Under the pieces are notes generated by a model, which was not told the origin of the DNA, did no database searches, and was given only the letters and a program-made list of their open reading frames with translations. Made by a program: the position numbers and the translations under genes. A DNA stretch of 64,000 bases. Origin: Vibrio xiamenensis (lineage in GTDB: Bacteria > Pseudomonadota > Gammaproteobacteria > Enterobacterales > Vibrionaceae). The stretch's first letter is position 1; each line of letters begins with the position of its first letter. The stretch spans positions 1 through 64,000 of the forward strand of contig NZ_FNDD01000006.1 of assembly GCF_900100015.1 (NCBI RefSeq). Reading direction: 5' to 3'. Shown here in pieces: positions 63,791 through 64,000 of the stretch.

Positions 63791-64000
63791 AACAGCCTCT
63801 CCAAAATTGGTTAACTTACTGAGTTGCCGCAAGTGTAGGCGATAACCGTAAGGCTCAGAAATGACAATTCTTCAATATTCAGATTAGATTTACTAATCAA
63901 ACAACTTACTAACAAAGCATAAGATTAAAACCTTAAACCAGCCGAATTTGTACTCATTTTAACGTCAATATATTGCATAACTTTGCGTGAGGCAAAAAAC

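Overview
The window looks like part of a Vibrio genome, most likely the second chromosome. This is inferred from protein resemblance and gene order, not from a database search. The AI-2 receptor pair LuxP/LuxQ is followed by a PilZ protein, as in known vibrios. pntAB is followed by a five-gene set matching vxrABCDE, then yciH, a DUF3319 gene and ddl. cobQ is followed by modABC, and fruBKA faces cra. No rRNA, tRNA or CRISPR array was seen.

Layout. 1-170 holds the start of an IS4-type transposase running off the left edge. 288-3245 holds small conserved genes (DUF496, YceH, a GIY-YIG protein) and a TraF-like outer-membrane protein. 3400-7725 holds luxPQ with a convergent c-di-GMP receptor of the PilZ type. 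7819-16084 holds glpD, a class I HMG-CoA reductase, two small proteins, a YccS-type FUSC membrane protein and helicase IV. 16153-19795 holds methylglyoxal synthase, an acetyltransferase, and an aldehyde reductase (YqhD) divergent from its AraC-type regulator. 20047-24462 holds a large secreted GH18 chitinase and glgC. 24610-26523 is a sensory diguanylate cyclase. 26705-31824 is the fructose PTS operon and cra, with three Cra operators between them. 31944-32891 holds a small porin-like protein and an unlisted 49-residue ORF. 33061-37090 holds cobQ and modABC.

37129-41844 is rich in c-di-GMP genes: a response-regulator diguanylate cyclase with a downstream outer-membrane barrel, a membrane diguanylate cyclase, and a ComFB-family protein followed by a PF10115-type protein. 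42132-45074 is pntAB. 45233-49675 is the vxr-like two-component operon. 49676-51022 is a decayed AT-rich stretch ending in a truncated family 3 glycosidase. 51079-53853 holds yciH, DUF3319, a tyrosine recombinase with substituted catalytic residues, and ddl. 54054-58540 holds a SPOR lipoprotein, the protein acetyltransferase PatZ and a YhaJ-like LysR regulator. 58880-63790 holds a 24-residue membrane protein, a zinc-ribbon protein coupled to an SgrR-type regulator, a thioesterase pair, an M48 lipoprotein protease, a PhnA-type protein and a DUF1127-like protein.

How the genes fit together. Four themes recur. Signalling through quorum sensing and c-di-GMP: LuxPQ, a PilZ protein, three diguanylate cyclases and ComFB. 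Triose and aldehyde metabolism: GlpD makes dihydroxyacetone phosphate, MgsA can turn it into methylglyoxal, and YqhD can reduce aldehydes. Envelope upkeep: VxrAB, Ddl, the SPOR lipoprotein, SgrR and the M48 protease. Carbon scavenging: chitinase, fructose PTS and glycogen synthesis. The least explained items are the ComFB/diguanylate cyclase neighbourhood, a hairpin that buries the vxrE ribosome binding site, the recombinase with altered active site, and several tiny proteins.
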